Of a DNA stretch of 64,000 nt, positions 1 to 8,837 are shown one piece after another. Numbering within the stretch: position 1 is the stretch's first letter; each line of letters starts with the position of its first letter. The notes under the pieces were generated by a model. That model did not search any database and had not been told where the DNA came from. It saw nothing but the letters and a program-made list of their open reading frames with translations. The translations under genes and the position numbers were made by a program. The DNA is from Acinetobacter piscicola (GTDB lineage: Bacteria > Pseudomonadota > Gammaproteobacteria > Pseudomonadales > Moraxellaceae), in assembly GCF_015218165.1 (NCBI RefSeq), contig NZ_CP048659.1, positions 3,038,001 through 3,102,000 on the forward strand, given 5' to 3'.

Positions 1-369
1 AACAATTAAACCAATTGCAACTGAAACATCATTAAACAATAATGCCTTAATGGTATCACCGAAGGTCAACCCAACAATCATAATTGGAATAGAAGCTAAA
101 ATTAAACTGATCCCAAGATGACGACCTTTAGGCTCACCAGAGAATAATCCTACTGCTGCACCCCATAATTTGCCCCAATATTCATAAATAACAGCAATAA
201 TTGCTCCCATTTGAATTGCAACGACAAATAAATCACTTTTTTCTTTCGTCCAGAAGTTCATCAATTCTGATGCCAGAATTAAATGCCCTGTACTTGAAAT
301 CGGAAGGAATTCTGTGATCCCTTCAACAATCCCCATAATGGCTGCTTTTAAGAGCAGTAAAAGATCCAT
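1..369 (-). CDS. uppP: undecaprenyl-diphosphatase, N-terminal part (runs off window)
   Basis: Only the first 123 codons are present; the gene continues beyond base 1. The product recycles the lipid carrier by dephosphorylating undecaprenyl diphosphate at the inner membrane, feeding peptidoglycan and other surface-polymer synthesis. The translation starts MDLLLLLKAAIMGIVEG and contains the family signature GITEFLPISSTGHLIL at about residues 16-31, followed by hydrophobic stretches typical of this multi-spanning BacA/UppP family. The ATG at 367-369 follows the tsaB stop by only 15 bases, so the two are probably co-transcribed with tsaB first. Family assignment is strong; the C-terminal active-site part cannot be seen. 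Confidence 0.93.
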   Translation of the reverse strand, partial: MDLLLLLKAAIMGIVEGITEFLPISSTGHLILASELMNFWTKEKSDLFVVAIQMGAIIAVIYEYWGKLWGAAVGLFSGEPKGRHLGISLILASIPIMIVGLTFGDTIKALLFNDVSVAIGLIV

Positions 370-384
370 ATTCAATCCTAAAAA

Positions 385-1050
385 TTAAGGTTTACCTTGT
401 TCTGGAATTTTTTTCCATGCGTCATCACGCAAATAAACAGGCAATGCCAATTCAGCACTCAACCAATGTTTTTGTTGCGCTTGTTGCCGTGCAATTGTTG
501 CAATATCTTCAGCATTTGCAATCACACCTTGGAACTCTATTGCATCATCCTTAACTAAAGATGAACCAGAACCCACTAAGGTAAATTTTTGATACTCAGA
601 AGCTTGCTGATAATCTAGTAATTTTTCTTCATCTACAAGTTGCATAATGTTATTTTCATCTAAACGAAAACTTGCCATATACACTTCTTTCATACGTGCA
701 TCTAATACCGCAGATACTTCAGTTAAACCATGAAAGCGATAAGCTGCCTGTGCCAAAGCTTGTAAAGTAGACACAGGAATCACAGGAATATCATTTGCCC
801 AAGCCAATGCTTGTGTCACTGCTGCATTAATTCGTACACCGCTAAATGAGCCTGGACCACGACTAAAAGCAATTGCAGTCAAATCAGCGTTTTGTATTTG
901 AGTTTGCTCAAAACCTTGCTCAATCATGGGCAAAATGGTTTGAGTTTGTGCTTTCGCTCGCGTATCAAGTTGAAAAAAAAGTGTTTTTGTTTCATCAACA
1001 ATTGAAACGGAACACTGCTCATTGGCAGTTTCCAATGCCAGCAATTTCAT
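385..1050 (-). CDS. tsaB: tRNA threonylcarbamoyladenosine biosynthesis protein TsaB
   Basis: TsaB is the non-catalytic partner of TsaD in the complex that makes t6A37 in ANN-decoding tRNAs. The 221-residue protein begins MKLLALETANEQCSVSI, the ASKHA-fold start of the family, and carries AFSRGPGSFSGVRI at about residues 61-74, the most conserved TsaB motif. The reading frame extends two codons upstream to a TTG, but the ATG at 1048-1050 gives the canonical N-terminus. Length matches the usual 220-230 residues. It lies 15 bases upstream of uppP on the same strand. Confidence 0.94.
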   Translation of the reverse strand: MKLLALETANEQCSVSIVDETKTLFFQLDTRAKAQTQTILPMIEQGFEQTQIQNADLTAIAFSRGPGSFSGVRINAAVTQALAWANDIPVIPVSTLQALAQAAYRFHGLTEVSAVLDARMKEVYMASFRLDENNIMQLVDEEKLLDYQQASEYQKFTLVGSGSSLVKDDAIEFQGVIANAEDIATIARQQAQQKHWLSAELALPVYLRDDAWKKIPEQGKP

Positions 1051-1191
1051 GCACAACCTAATCAGTCTTAAAAATGTTGACTATGATACTCCACTCATGT
1101 CATTCATGCGACTATTTCCCATCACATTCCGACATGCAAAATACACAAATGCCAAGGATCAACTTGGCTAAAATGAGCTTAAAAATTCAAA

Positions 1192-1722
1192 TTAAAAATG
1201 CACTTCTTCTAAATCTATAAAATTTTGAAAATGCTCAGCATAATGCATTGCACTCATTTTCAAACGCACTTCAGCTTGTGCATCCAAGGTTTTAACCACA
1301 CGTGCAGGCGAACCAACCACCAAAGAATTATCAGGAATTACTTTACCTTCAGGAACCAATGCATTTGCTCCCACAATGCAATTTTTCCCAATCACTGCAT
1401 GATTCAAAACCACAGCATTAATACCAATGAGGCTATTATCACCAATAGTACAACCATGTAGCATGGCTTGATGTCCAATTGTGACATACTCTCCTACCGT
1501 GAGTTCAATCCCTGCATCTGTATGTAACACAGCATTTTCTTGCACATTGCTAAAGTTCCCAATATGAATTTTAGCATTATCAGCACGAACCACCGCCCCA
1601 AACCAAACACTGACTCTTTGTCCAAGTTCCACTTGACCAATCACAGTTGCATTATCAGCAATCCAACCATCAAATGGCACTTGCAACGCTTTTGGTGAAT
1701 GTCCTTTAAATTTATACATCAT
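1192..1722 (-). CDS. gamma carbonic anhydrase family protein (YrdA/PaaY-like hexapeptide repeat)
   Basis: A 176-residue left-handed beta-helix protein with hexapeptide repeats through most of its length (for example IGQVELGQRVSVWFGAVVRAD, IGKNCIVGANALVPEGKVI). Conserved gamma-CA features are the RAD motif near residue 47 and the zinc-ligand-type histidines in VLHTDAG, TIGHQAMLHGCTIG. Most bacterial relatives (YrdA, CaiE, PaaY) form trimers that bind a metal; carbonic anhydrase activity is variable and not certain here. The start is one of two adjacent ATGs; a GGAAGA ribosome site lies 6-9 bases upstream. It stands alone between tsaB and a Nudix gene on the same strand. Confidence 0.85.
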   Translation of the reverse strand: MMYKFKGHSPKALQVPFDGWIADNATVIGQVELGQRVSVWFGAVVRADNAKIHIGNFSNVQENAVLHTDAGIELTVGEYVTIGHQAMLHGCTIGDNSLIGINAVVLNHAVIGKNCIVGANALVPEGKVIPDNSLVVGSPARVVKTLDAQAEVRLKMSAMHYAEHFQNFIDLEEVHF

Positions 1723-1760
1723 GGTGAATCTTCCTATGCCGATGCGTTTGTCTTAAAATT

Positions 1761-2375
1761 CTATTTTTTATTCATCATTTTGGAATGAAAGTTTGGCGAA
1801 TTTAATAAAAATGGCCAATTTTTTTGATAGTCCAAACCATATTGAAATAATGATATTAAAATACGGGCAGTTAAGCCCCAAATGATCTCATTTTCAACTC
1901 TTAAACTCGGAAAATAAACCGACTGATGCGCCAAACGTACTTCATATGGGATGGGTTGAGATTCCATTAATTTTTTCAGCGGTGCATAAAAAATACGATC
2001 AATCTCAGTGGGTTGTGCAATTAAATTGATATCAGGTGGAATTAAACCCACCACAGGCTTAACCGTCATTCCGTTACGTGCCCGCTCCATGGGTAAATCA
2101 CCGAGCAAAGTCACTTGAAAAGGGCTCAAAGCTGTTTCTTCCCATGCTTCACGTAAAGCCACCACGATATTACTGGTATCATTTGGATCCCGTTTTCCAC
2201 CCGGGAAAGATACCTCACCTGCATGATTATTTAAATATACAGAACGGCGGGTTAATAAAATTTTAGGATCTTTTTCATGGGTAATGGCGATTAACACAGC
2301 AGCTTGAGCAGGATACGTCCTTTTTGCAAAACGTAATCGTTGTTGCAATACCTGTGTTAATAATTGCTCCTGCAT
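1761..2375 (-). CDS. Nudix hydrolase, probable CoA pyrophosphatase (NudL-like)
   Basis: The 204-residue protein carries an SFPGGKRDPND segment followed by ALREAWEETAL at about residues 55-80, the Nudix box with the extended PGGK lead-in seen in the CoA/acyl-CoA pyrophosphatase group (YeaB/NudL, Nudt7-like). Such enzymes split CoA into 4'-phosphopantetheine and 3',5'-ADP. The segment FYAPLKKLME further on also fits this group. Substrate is inferred from subfamily resemblance only. The gene ends 39 bases before the gamma carbonic anhydrase start, so the two could share a transcript. Confidence 0.8.
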   Translation of the reverse strand: MQEQLLTQVLQQRLRFAKRTYPAQAAVLIAITHEKDPKILLTRRSVYLNNHAGEVSFPGGKRDPNDTSNIVVALREAWEETALSPFQVTLLGDLPMERARNGMTVKPVVGLIPPDINLIAQPTEIDRIFYAPLKKLMESQPIPYEVRLAHQSVYFPSLRVENEIIWGLTARILISLFQYGLDYQKNWPFLLNSPNFHSKMMNKK

Positions 2376-2501
2376 AATCCCTCACTTGGCTGTTTTTGTT
2401 ATTTTTACATCATATATGAAATTTTATACAGAAGGCTATAAATGATGCGAAAGTACTAAAATTCAGTTATGCTGAGTTATCTTTTTATTTCAATCAAGCC
2501 T

Positions 2502-3050
2502 ATGCATTTTTGTACAGCCTGTGGACATACAACAATAGATAAAATTCCCTTGGGTGATCATCAAGTCAGAAAGGTCTGTACCCATTGTGGTACGATTCAT
2601 TATGTCAATCCAAAAGTGATTTGTGGTGCACTCGCCCTTTGGGAAAATAAAGTGCTCTTGTGTCGTAGAGCAATTGAACCACGCTATGGTTTATGGACAC
2701 TTCCTGCTGGTTATATGGAATTGTTTGAAACCATGGAACAAGGTGCAGCACGCGAAACACGTGAAGAATCTGAAGCTGAGATTGACATTGAACAGCTCTA
2801 TTGTATGTACAATATCCCGCGAATTGGGCAAATCTATGTCTTATTCAAAGGCAATATCATTGATGGACAATTTGGTGCAGGTGAAGAAACCATCGAGAGC
2901 CGTTTGTTTGAAGAAAAAGATATTCCGTGGAATGAACTCGCCTTTCCAAGTGTAGAACGGACTTTACGCCACTATTTTGCAGATCGTCAAAACAATGTAT
3001 TCCCAACGCATTTAGAAACTTTAGGCACACGCTTAGACCATACAGGCTAA
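2502..3050 (+). CDS. Nudix hydrolase with N-terminal zinc ribbon
   Basis: A 182-residue protein with four cysteines in two CxxC pairs at the N-terminus (MHFCTACGH and VCTHCGTIHYVNP), a zinc ribbon as in NudC-type and ADP-ribose/NADH pyrophosphatases, followed by a Nudix box (GYMELFE, then RETREES) in which the usual late Gly is replaced by Glu. The reading frame opens further upstream at 2469, but the extra 11 residues are unlike the family and the ATG at 2502 puts the zinc ribbon at the N-terminus. No clear Shine-Dalgarno is seen for either start. Substrate unknown, probably a nucleoside diphosphate derivative. A terminator follows directly. Confidence 0.83.
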   Translation: MHFCTACGHTTIDKIPLGDHQVRKVCTHCGTIHYVNPKVICGALALWENKVLLCRRAIEPRYGLWTLPAGYMELFETMEQGAARETREESEAEIDIEQLYCMYNIPRIGQIYVLFKGNIIDGQFGAGEETIESRLFEEKDIPWNELAFPSVERTLRHYFADRQNNVFPTHLETLGTRLDHTG

Positions 3051-3073
3051 TGATATAAATAATCTTAAAATAT

Positions 3074-3101
3074 AAAAAACCATCTTTAAAGATGGTTTTT
3101 T
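3074..3101 (+). terminator. intrinsic terminator after the zinc-ribbon Nudix gene
   Basis: A perfect A/T-flanked inverted repeat, AACCATCTTT / AAAGATGGTT, followed by a T run on the plus strand and preceded by an A run, so it can also stop fil transcription arriving on the minus strand. It lay just downstream of the native filF stop codon before the IS1-type element arrived. Confidence 0.85.
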
Positions 3102-3126
3102 ATTTCAAATCATAGATTGATTATTG

Positions 3127-3134
3127 CTTAGTTT
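3127..3134. repeat. 8-bp target site duplication, left copy (IS1-type element)
   Basis: CTTAGTTT is present here and again at 3923-3930, directly abutting the two ends of the element. Eight bases is a normal duplication size for IS1-family transposition. Confidence 0.93.
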
Positions 3135-3922
3135 GGTGGTGTTTCAAAAAGTATGCTGACATTAAATGAAGCCATTATTGATGTAAAAAAAGGTTAAGTC
3201 GAAAGCTTTAAAATGGTTTTCAATCTTTTTTGAAAAATTACAACTCCTTCTAAAACCGCGCCTAATTCGATGCCTTATTTTGCAATTATTACCTTCAATA
3301 CCTACAGTAAAAAATTTACCAATACTTTGCTTGCAGTTTTTAAAAGCAGTTATGAAACTGTCCCAATGATCACTTGCAATTCGGGTGTAGTGAATACCTA
3401 ATTGTTTAAGCTTTGCCTTCAATCGTTGAACTGTAGCTAAGTCTCTTTTACCCCAAACATAAGCAACAATCTCACCTGTTTCTCGATGGTAGGCGTAAAT
3501 AAGCCATTGTTTATTATTTTTATTTCCCACAAAAGTCCAAAACTCATCAACTTCAAGAGACTCATAATGACTTTGTTTAGGCTGAATTTGGTAGGTCGAT
3601 TCGGTTAAAGTACGTAAAACTTTACCGATACTGATTCGCTCAACTTCAGCGATATCTCGTATACCACTACCTCTGACCATCAACTGTAATATTTTTCGAG
3701 TAATGCCTGAATGACATCCTAGATAGCTCAGAGCATGGTCACCAATAAACTGACGTTTACAGTCTTTGCACTGATAGTTTTGTTTCCCATCTACTTTGAT
3801 GCCATTTTTCTTTATACTGTCACTGAGGCAGGTTGGACATTTGATTTCTAGAGTTATTCGCATTTCTCTATTTTATCAAAATTCAACCTGCTTTGTTTCA
3901 GCATACTTTTTGAAACACCACC
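3135..3922 (-). mobile_element. IS1-family insertion sequence, complete, 788 bp
   Basis: Both ends carry a perfect 25-bp inverted repeat (3135-3159 and 3898-3922, allowing one base of slack at the inner edge), starting GGTGGTGTTTCAAAAAGTAT. An identical 8-bp target duplication flanks the element. It encodes one transposase on the minus strand. The intact ends and identical duplications suggest a recent insertion. The target is the last sense codons of filF. I do not assign an ISfinder name from memory. Confidence 0.93.
3162..3863 (-). CDS. IS1-family transposase (single frame)
   Basis: The 233-residue protein has an InsA-like zinc ribbon at the N-terminus (CPTC near residue 9, YQCKDCKRQF near 30), a helix-turn-helix-like middle (IRDIAEVERISIGKVLRTL), and an InsB-like DDE catalytic part beginning YESLEVDEFWTFVG, with ASDHWDSF and IEGNNCKIRHRIRRGFRRSCNFSK downstream. 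The classic IS1 makes the fused InsAB by frameshifting; here both halves are in one frame. The ATG at 3861-3863 overlaps the extended end of filF by ten bases, so fil transcription and translation could carry into it. Confidence 0.93.
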   Translation of the reverse strand: MRITLEIKCPTCLSDSIKKNGIKVDGKQNYQCKDCKRQFIGDHALSYLGCHSGITRKILQLMVRGSGIRDIAEVERISIGKVLRTLTESTYQIQPKQSHYESLEVDEFWTFVGNKNNKQWLIYAYHRETGEIVAYVWGKRDLATVQRLKAKLKQLGIHYTRIASDHWDSFITAFKNCKQSIGKFFTVGIEGNNCKIRHRIRRGFRRSCNFSKKIENHFKAFDLTFFYINNGFI

Positions 3923-5866
3923 CTTAGTTTTAATTTGATAGCAGCTTGGTAATTCAACTTGTAAGCTACCAAAAGTGCGTTTTGCCAACGCTTTTTGCGC
4001 ATCATTTACTTTATCTTTATTGGCTGCATTATAGATAGTTTGATACACAGCTTGCATATTTGCCCATTGTGCTTCAATCGCCTGATTACCATTCCAACCA
4101 GTAATATTAATACCGCGAGCGGTGGTTCCATCAACCAATAAGTTTTGTAAATTTAAACGCACACCACCCGGTACTAATGTATTTTCATCTGTAATCGATG
4201 CTCCCGGCAAATAAATAATTGCATCATTTAACCCGACCAATGCACCATCAATATTACCAAAGATTGGATTCGCTAAAATCATACGAATGGTAATCGACTT
4301 ATCTGGAACAGTCGTGGTGTAGTTTGCCGCACCTGTAGTCCCAATTCGATATTGCTGCACACCATCATCATCTTTATAAGTTGATGGATTGATATTATTA
4401 CATTTATCAGAAGTCAAATTATTTGCTGTAGGATTTGCCCCGATATTGGTACGAATATCACCATTTTCATCAATTACAATCCCTAATTTCACAGGTGCGA
4501 CGCTCTTATCCTCAAAGTTAAAGATAATATTTGCGTACAATGGGAAAATATATTTCTGCCCTTTTTTCACCGTATTTACTGTACGGAAAACTTTATTAGT
4601 TAAATAAGTTGCAGGATTAGATTTATAGATATCAATAGTACCTGTAAAGTTTTCACTCCCTTGTGTTTGGCGCCATTCGCCATACACGGTTTTATCAGTA
4701 GGTGCTTTATCTATACGTAAAATTCGCTTGTACATATCTGCTGTACCCGCAATATTAGTTCCATTGACTAGAGTACCTTGTACCAGCTGTAAATTATCAG
4801 TTGTACTATTCGCAGCTTTGAAAATAAATGGTTGAGTAATTTTATTATTAAATTCATTCAGTAATGCATCTTGTGCATCTGCATTTAATTTCTTCGGTTC
4901 AACTTGTGTCAAAAGTGCATATTTTAATAATGATTCACTACCTGTTGGTAACGAATCCTTCACTGTAGGAACACCCATCCACTGTATTGTATAGCCTGTA
5001 CTATAGCCATCACGCGTCGTGAGTAAGTACATATTGGCAATGGTTTCCTTTTTACTATTACTTGTACTCTTACCACTAAAACCACGAATATCAATGTTTA
5101 CTTTCTCATTCGTAAAATATAAGAAATTTGTAGTGTAAATACCGACCTGATTTTGTTTAATTAAACGTGCTGCGGCTTGTTGTGCCGATGCCTCTGTAAT
5201 CGTAGAAGCATCTAACCATGGTTTAATGAGAGCAAGATACGTCCCATCCTTAAAGTTTTGTGCAGTCACATCTGACTGAATATTTTTTAAATCTTCTTTT
5301 AAATCTTTTGATAATGTCACAGGCTGAATATCACCTTCAACAGCATCTATATCTTGCTGAATTCCTGCAGCTTGCAAGATACGAACCAATGCCGTTAAGA
5401 CTCTAAAGGTTTCATCATTACCATTTGCACTGCTAATGCCTTTTCCTGTTAAACCACTTGCCATGTCCATCAAGCTAATTTGCGCAGGCTGACCATTCAC
5501 CTTTAATGGACGAATCTTCGCTAAATCCACAGTACCTAATTCAATTTTTCGAGCAGATTGTGCACCTTGAATATAGAAATTTATTTTATCGCCAGATGGA
5601 CAAGCACCCATTGCCACACTACTCACGATTTCAGTGACAAAATGATTGTTCTTATCGCTACTACAATCAAAATTTAAACCTGCAACAGGATAATCCACCA
5701 CAAAAGATTGACATTTGTTATCAACCATATCTTCACAACCATTGGTTGAGGTTGTAACACCTTTATTTGGGTCTTCGTGAATCGTAGCACTTTCACCACC
5801 CCCACATGCCGTTAGTGCAGCCATTAAGCCTGTTAAAGCAAAGGGTAATATTATGTTCTTGTTCAT
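3854..5866 (-). CDS. filF: FilF-type lipoprotein with IS-derived C-terminal tail
   Basis: A 670-residue predicted lipoprotein: signal peptide MNKNIILPFALTGLMAALTAC with Cys21 as the lipidation site, then GGGES. It matches the last gene of the Acinetobacter fil cluster, annotated as pilus-assembly related although its biochemical role is unknown. Most of the chain is predicted soluble and beta-rich. The IS1-type element interrupts the end. Joining the two target duplications shows the native frame ended IKTKQ then TAA at 3121-3123. In this strand the ending is IKTK followed by 22 residues encoded by the IS (GGVSKSMLKQSRLNFDKIEK and two more). Only the final Gln is lost, so the product may still work. 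It starts 12 bases after the filE stop. The name comes from synteny and general resemblance. Confidence 0.78.
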   Translation of the reverse strand: MNKNIILPFALTGLMAALTACGGGESATIHEDPNKGVTTSTNGCEDMVDNKCQSFVVDYPVAGLNFDCSSDKNNHFVTEIVSSVAMGACPSGDKINFYIQGAQSARKIELGTVDLAKIRPLKVNGQPAQISLMDMASGLTGKGISSANGNDETFRVLTALVRILQAAGIQQDIDAVEGDIQPVTLSKDLKEDLKNIQSDVTAQNFKDGTYLALIKPWLDASTITEASAQQAAARLIKQNQVGIYTTNFLYFTNEKVNIDIRGFSGKSTSNSKKETIANMYLLTTRDGYSTGYTIQWMGVPTVKDSLPTGSESLLKYALLTQVEPKKLNADAQDALLNEFNNKITQPFIFKAANSTTDNLQLVQGTLVNGTNIAGTADMYKRILRIDKAPTDKTVYGEWRQTQGSENFTGTIDIYKSNPATYLTNKVFRTVNTVKKGQKYIFPLYANIIFNFEDKSVAPVKLGIVIDENGDIRTNIGANPTANNLTSDKCNNINPSTYKDDDGVQQYRIGTTGAANYTTTVPDKSITIRMILANPIFGNIDGALVGLNDAIIYLPGASITDENTLVPGGVRLNLQNLLVDGTTARGINITGWNGNQAIEAQWANMQAVYQTIYNAANKDKVNDAQKALAKRTFGSLQVELPSCYQIKTKGGVSKSMLKQSRLNFDKIEKCE
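3923..3930. repeat. 8-bp target site duplication, right copy (IS1-type element)
   Basis: CTTAGTTT, identical to 3127-3134. It lies inside the filF coding frame as the codons ending KTK. Confidence 0.93.
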
Positions 5867-5878
5867 GGTTGACGATCC

Positions 5879-7132
5879 TTACTGAATAACACTCAGTTTA
5901 ATTTGTCCTTGATTTGTTAATTCATGATTTTGAATATCAATCGCTTGCGAAAGAGGTGTCATAAATAAATAATGTGCTGAATCTGGTTTCTTGAGCACAC
6001 CTTCAAGCGATGCATAATGTGTTGAACTTTCATTTTGTTCTTCATTCTTAAATCCACTCACACCTTCAACTACACAACCTTTTTCATCTAAAAATACCGC
6101 TAAAGGCCAGTAGTAACTTGGTTTTTTCTGTGAAGAAGCAAAAGAGGAAAACAAAATATTTTGAATCGCGGGGTCTAATTTCACCACTTCATAAGAAAAG
6201 TTTTCCTTAATCGGTGCAACTGGGAAAAAACTCACTTCTTGATTCTTCATGGACATTGTTTTGGCTTTATCCATTTTTTTACCTGTAAAACATGCTTGTT
6301 CTAACGTTTTTACAACTTCTTCTTTAGGTAAACGATAATATGTTGTCGCGAGTACAATTGGCTTATGCTCTAAAGGCTTAGGCTGTCGAATACGATCAAG
6401 TAAACTTTTACTCAACCCTTTTTGCCGCTCAACCGTTTCAAAACGTCCTCCTGTCATCCCCCCTGTTTCAGGCATGACATAAAAGCGTTTTTTGCCTTCT
6501 AAATTAAATTCACGCTCTTCCAAATATTCATTATTGACATATTGAACACCGTCAATTTCAGTAATATTACGATTCGGATTTGCGCTCTCTTCAACTTTTT
6601 TTAGATCATCTACTGTTTTTGTACCTTGCTGTACCACTTGTTTTGGAACTAAAACGGTTGTTGCCTTTTCAGAAACAGGACTTGCTATTATTGTTTCGGA
6701 TGCCTCTCTTTGCTGAGGTGAAGGTTGAGTTTGTGTTTTCTGCTTAATTTGGCTTGGCATCATTTCAACGGATTGGAGCGGCTCTTGTTGCGTAACTGCA
6801 ACTGGTGATAACACAATATGAGAATTTGGAGCACGCCCGTTATTTTGCAAAACAACCTCTGGTTTTTCTATAACCTGTGCAGGCTGTATCGGTTGTACAG
6901 TAAGCGTAGGTGAAACAATTTGAGTTTGCGTTTGGGGCACTATTTGTGGTGTCTGCACTACCGTAGCATTATTTTTTTGCTCAACCTGAACTTTTATTTT
7001 TTCCTTTTTTTCAGTTTCAATCGGTTTTTGGACCACCATAGGTCGTCCATCAGGTCCGATAATCGTATAGAAATTAGCAGCATAAGTGACAGGAACAATA
7101 CTCATTGCTAAAAATATTAAAGTTAATCTCAT
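5879..7132 (-). CDS. filE: FilE-type exported protein
   Basis: A 417-residue protein with an N-terminal signal peptide (MRLTLIFLAMSIVPVTYAAN) followed by a domain opening FYTIIGPDGRPMVVQKP, which resembles the DUF4124-like start of several periplasmic proteins. Residues about 30-190 are low in complexity and rich in Gln, Val, Pro and Thr (QTQIVSPTLTVQPIQPAQV), suggesting a flexible, possibly envelope-spanning linker. The C-terminal half is ordered and has no motif I recognise. It sits between filD and filF with short gaps (28 and 12 bases), as in the Acinetobacter fil clusters. Role unknown. Confidence 0.72.
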   Translation of the reverse strand: MRLTLIFLAMSIVPVTYAANFYTIIGPDGRPMVVQKPIETEKKEKIKVQVEQKNNATVVQTPQIVPQTQTQIVSPTLTVQPIQPAQVIEKPEVVLQNNGRAPNSHIVLSPVAVTQQEPLQSVEMMPSQIKQKTQTQPSPQQREASETIIASPVSEKATTVLVPKQVVQQGTKTVDDLKKVEESANPNRNITEIDGVQYVNNEYLEEREFNLEGKKRFYVMPETGGMTGGRFETVERQKGLSKSLLDRIRQPKPLEHKPIVLATTYYRLPKEEVVKTLEQACFTGKKMDKAKTMSMKNQEVSFFPVAPIKENFSYEVVKLDPAIQNILFSSFASSQKKPSYYWPLAVFLDEKGCVVEGVSGFKNEEQNESSTHYASLEGVLKKPDSAHYLFMTPLSQAIDIQNHELTNQGQIKLSVIQ

Positions 7133-7160
7133 ACTGCTATTCCCTTATTCTGCAATGACC

Positions 7161-8825
7161 TTACCATCTTGTTCTATAGTTCAAACCTAAAATGGTCACT
7201 TTCGTATTGGTTTTTACATTTAATCCTGCATAAGGGTTTAAAATCAGATTATCTACCCCACATGCATTTGACATCGAGCTTGAGCATGCAGGAATATTGT
7301 CTCGGCTACGCAAAAAACCCACAGATAAATCGATATCAGTATCTTCATCAAAACGATACCCTAAGCCTAAACCAAACAATTGCGCATTATTAATTGGCAC
7401 TAAACTATTACGCTTATCATCTGGAATTGCACTTGCACGTGGCTCATAACCTGCTCGAAGCTTCAAACGATCTGTTGCTGAATATTCAACACCAACTCCC
7501 CAACTCCATGGTGATTTAAAGCCTAAAGGCACAGATAATGAACTATCCGAAACTTCATTCGACAATAATTTTGCAATTTTAAGTGCAGAGATTTGGCGGT
7601 CAAACTCAAATTGGAATTTCTCCCACGCTTTAAAATCAGTCCAACCTAGATCAAAGTTCACTTGTAAGTCAGGTAATACTTTATATTTAATACCCGCTTG
7701 GAAATGTGCAGGATATTCTAAATCCATCGCAATCAAGCCTGATTCAGTTGGTGGAATATAGCCTGGGAAACCTAAAATTGCTGCTAAAATTTGTCCCGTT
7801 GCAGATGAGTTCAACCCTTTAATTAACTCTCTCGGTGCATTGGCAGTATCAATAAAATACTTTCCTTTCATCCGCATTTTAGCTGCGCTTTGATAGACCA
7901 TCCCGAAGCCAAATTCTTCAGTTGGCTCCCAAAGCATACCTAAGTTATAACTTGGACTTAAACTTTGTTCTAATGAAACTTCCATTGCAGCAAACTTATT
8001 AAATGGACTGACCGCTTCATTTGCATTACATAGACCAAATAAAAGTAGGTCAGTAATCACATTAGAGTTTTCTCTAAAAGGTGCGCAAACAGCTTCATCC
8101 ACCATACGCAATACCCCGACCATTTCATTCGGGAAACGTAAATCAGTTTTTAAAGCAACCGCATTATATGACATCCCAATCGACGCCCCAATCGACAGCT
8201 CATCATTAACTTCATACGCAATCGAAGGCGACAAATAGGTAATACGCTCAATGGCAACTTGCTGTCCCATAAAGTTTCCAGGATTGCCATTTTCTGAACC
8301 AAAACCCGCCACCATAGGTGCATAAACGGCTGTTGCGTATGTTAATTTTGAACCTGGTGGATTATAAGAGACGCCTCCCGTAGGTGCTAAAACAGGCCAA
8401 CCTGGACCTAAGTCCACCACCTTTTTTAAAATTGGGACATATAAACTTGCATATTCAACATCACCACTCACTGACCCTTTATAATCTGTACATAAATTTG
8501 ACGGATTATCAGGTGCATCATTACAAATTAAGGGGTCATCAGAATAACCAAAAACGTTATAACCATCTGGCGCAGAAAATTCTTTTTGTATATCAAAGTT
8601 CGCAACAATCCCTTGAACATCCGTTTGCAAACCTTTTAACTTTGTCAATGCAGCAGGGTTAAAGTGAATTGCACTAATCCCTGGTGGATCCGCAGTGACT
8701 GCATTTCCCATAGATAAAGAACGAATATCAACAGATAAGTTTAAACCTAAATGTGCAAAGACTTGTGTTGAACAACCCGTTAAAAAAATAGCAGTCACTA
8801 ACGGGCGTAAGCGTGGGTATTTCAT
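7161..8825 (-). CDS. filD: FilD-type outer-membrane barrel protein, OmpP1/FadL family
   Basis: The 554-residue protein begins with a signal-like segment (MKYPRLRPLVTAIFLTGCSTQVFA) and then HLGLNLSVDIRSLSMGNAVTADPPGISAIHFNPAAL, the N-terminal signature of the FadL/OmpP1 family with its SMGNA...FNPA core. The remainder is a run of amphipathic beta strands, ending YRTRW with the terminal aromatic typical of outer-membrane barrels. FadL proteins carry hydrophobic compounds through the outer membrane, but in this cluster the cargo is unknown. The signal segment contains TGC, so lipidation is also possible. The stop lies 28 bases from the filE start; the start lies 12 bases after the filC stop. Confidence 0.78.
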   Translation of the reverse strand: MKYPRLRPLVTAIFLTGCSTQVFAHLGLNLSVDIRSLSMGNAVTADPPGISAIHFNPAALTKLKGLQTDVQGIVANFDIQKEFSAPDGYNVFGYSDDPLICNDAPDNPSNLCTDYKGSVSGDVEYASLYVPILKKVVDLGPGWPVLAPTGGVSYNPPGSKLTYATAVYAPMVAGFGSENGNPGNFMGQQVAIERITYLSPSIAYEVNDELSIGASIGMSYNAVALKTDLRFPNEMVGVLRMVDEAVCAPFRENSNVITDLLLFGLCNANEAVSPFNKFAAMEVSLEQSLSPSYNLGMLWEPTEEFGFGMVYQSAAKMRMKGKYFIDTANAPRELIKGLNSSATGQILAAILGFPGYIPPTESGLIAMDLEYPAHFQAGIKYKVLPDLQVNFDLGWTDFKAWEKFQFEFDRQISALKIAKLLSNEVSDSSLSVPLGFKSPWSWGVGVEYSATDRLKLRAGYEPRASAIPDDKRNSLVPINNAQLFGLGLGYRFDEDTDIDLSVGFLRSRDNIPACSSSMSNACGVDNLILNPYAGLNVKTNTKVTILGLNYRTRW

Positions 8826-8837
8826 ACCAGCTCTCCA

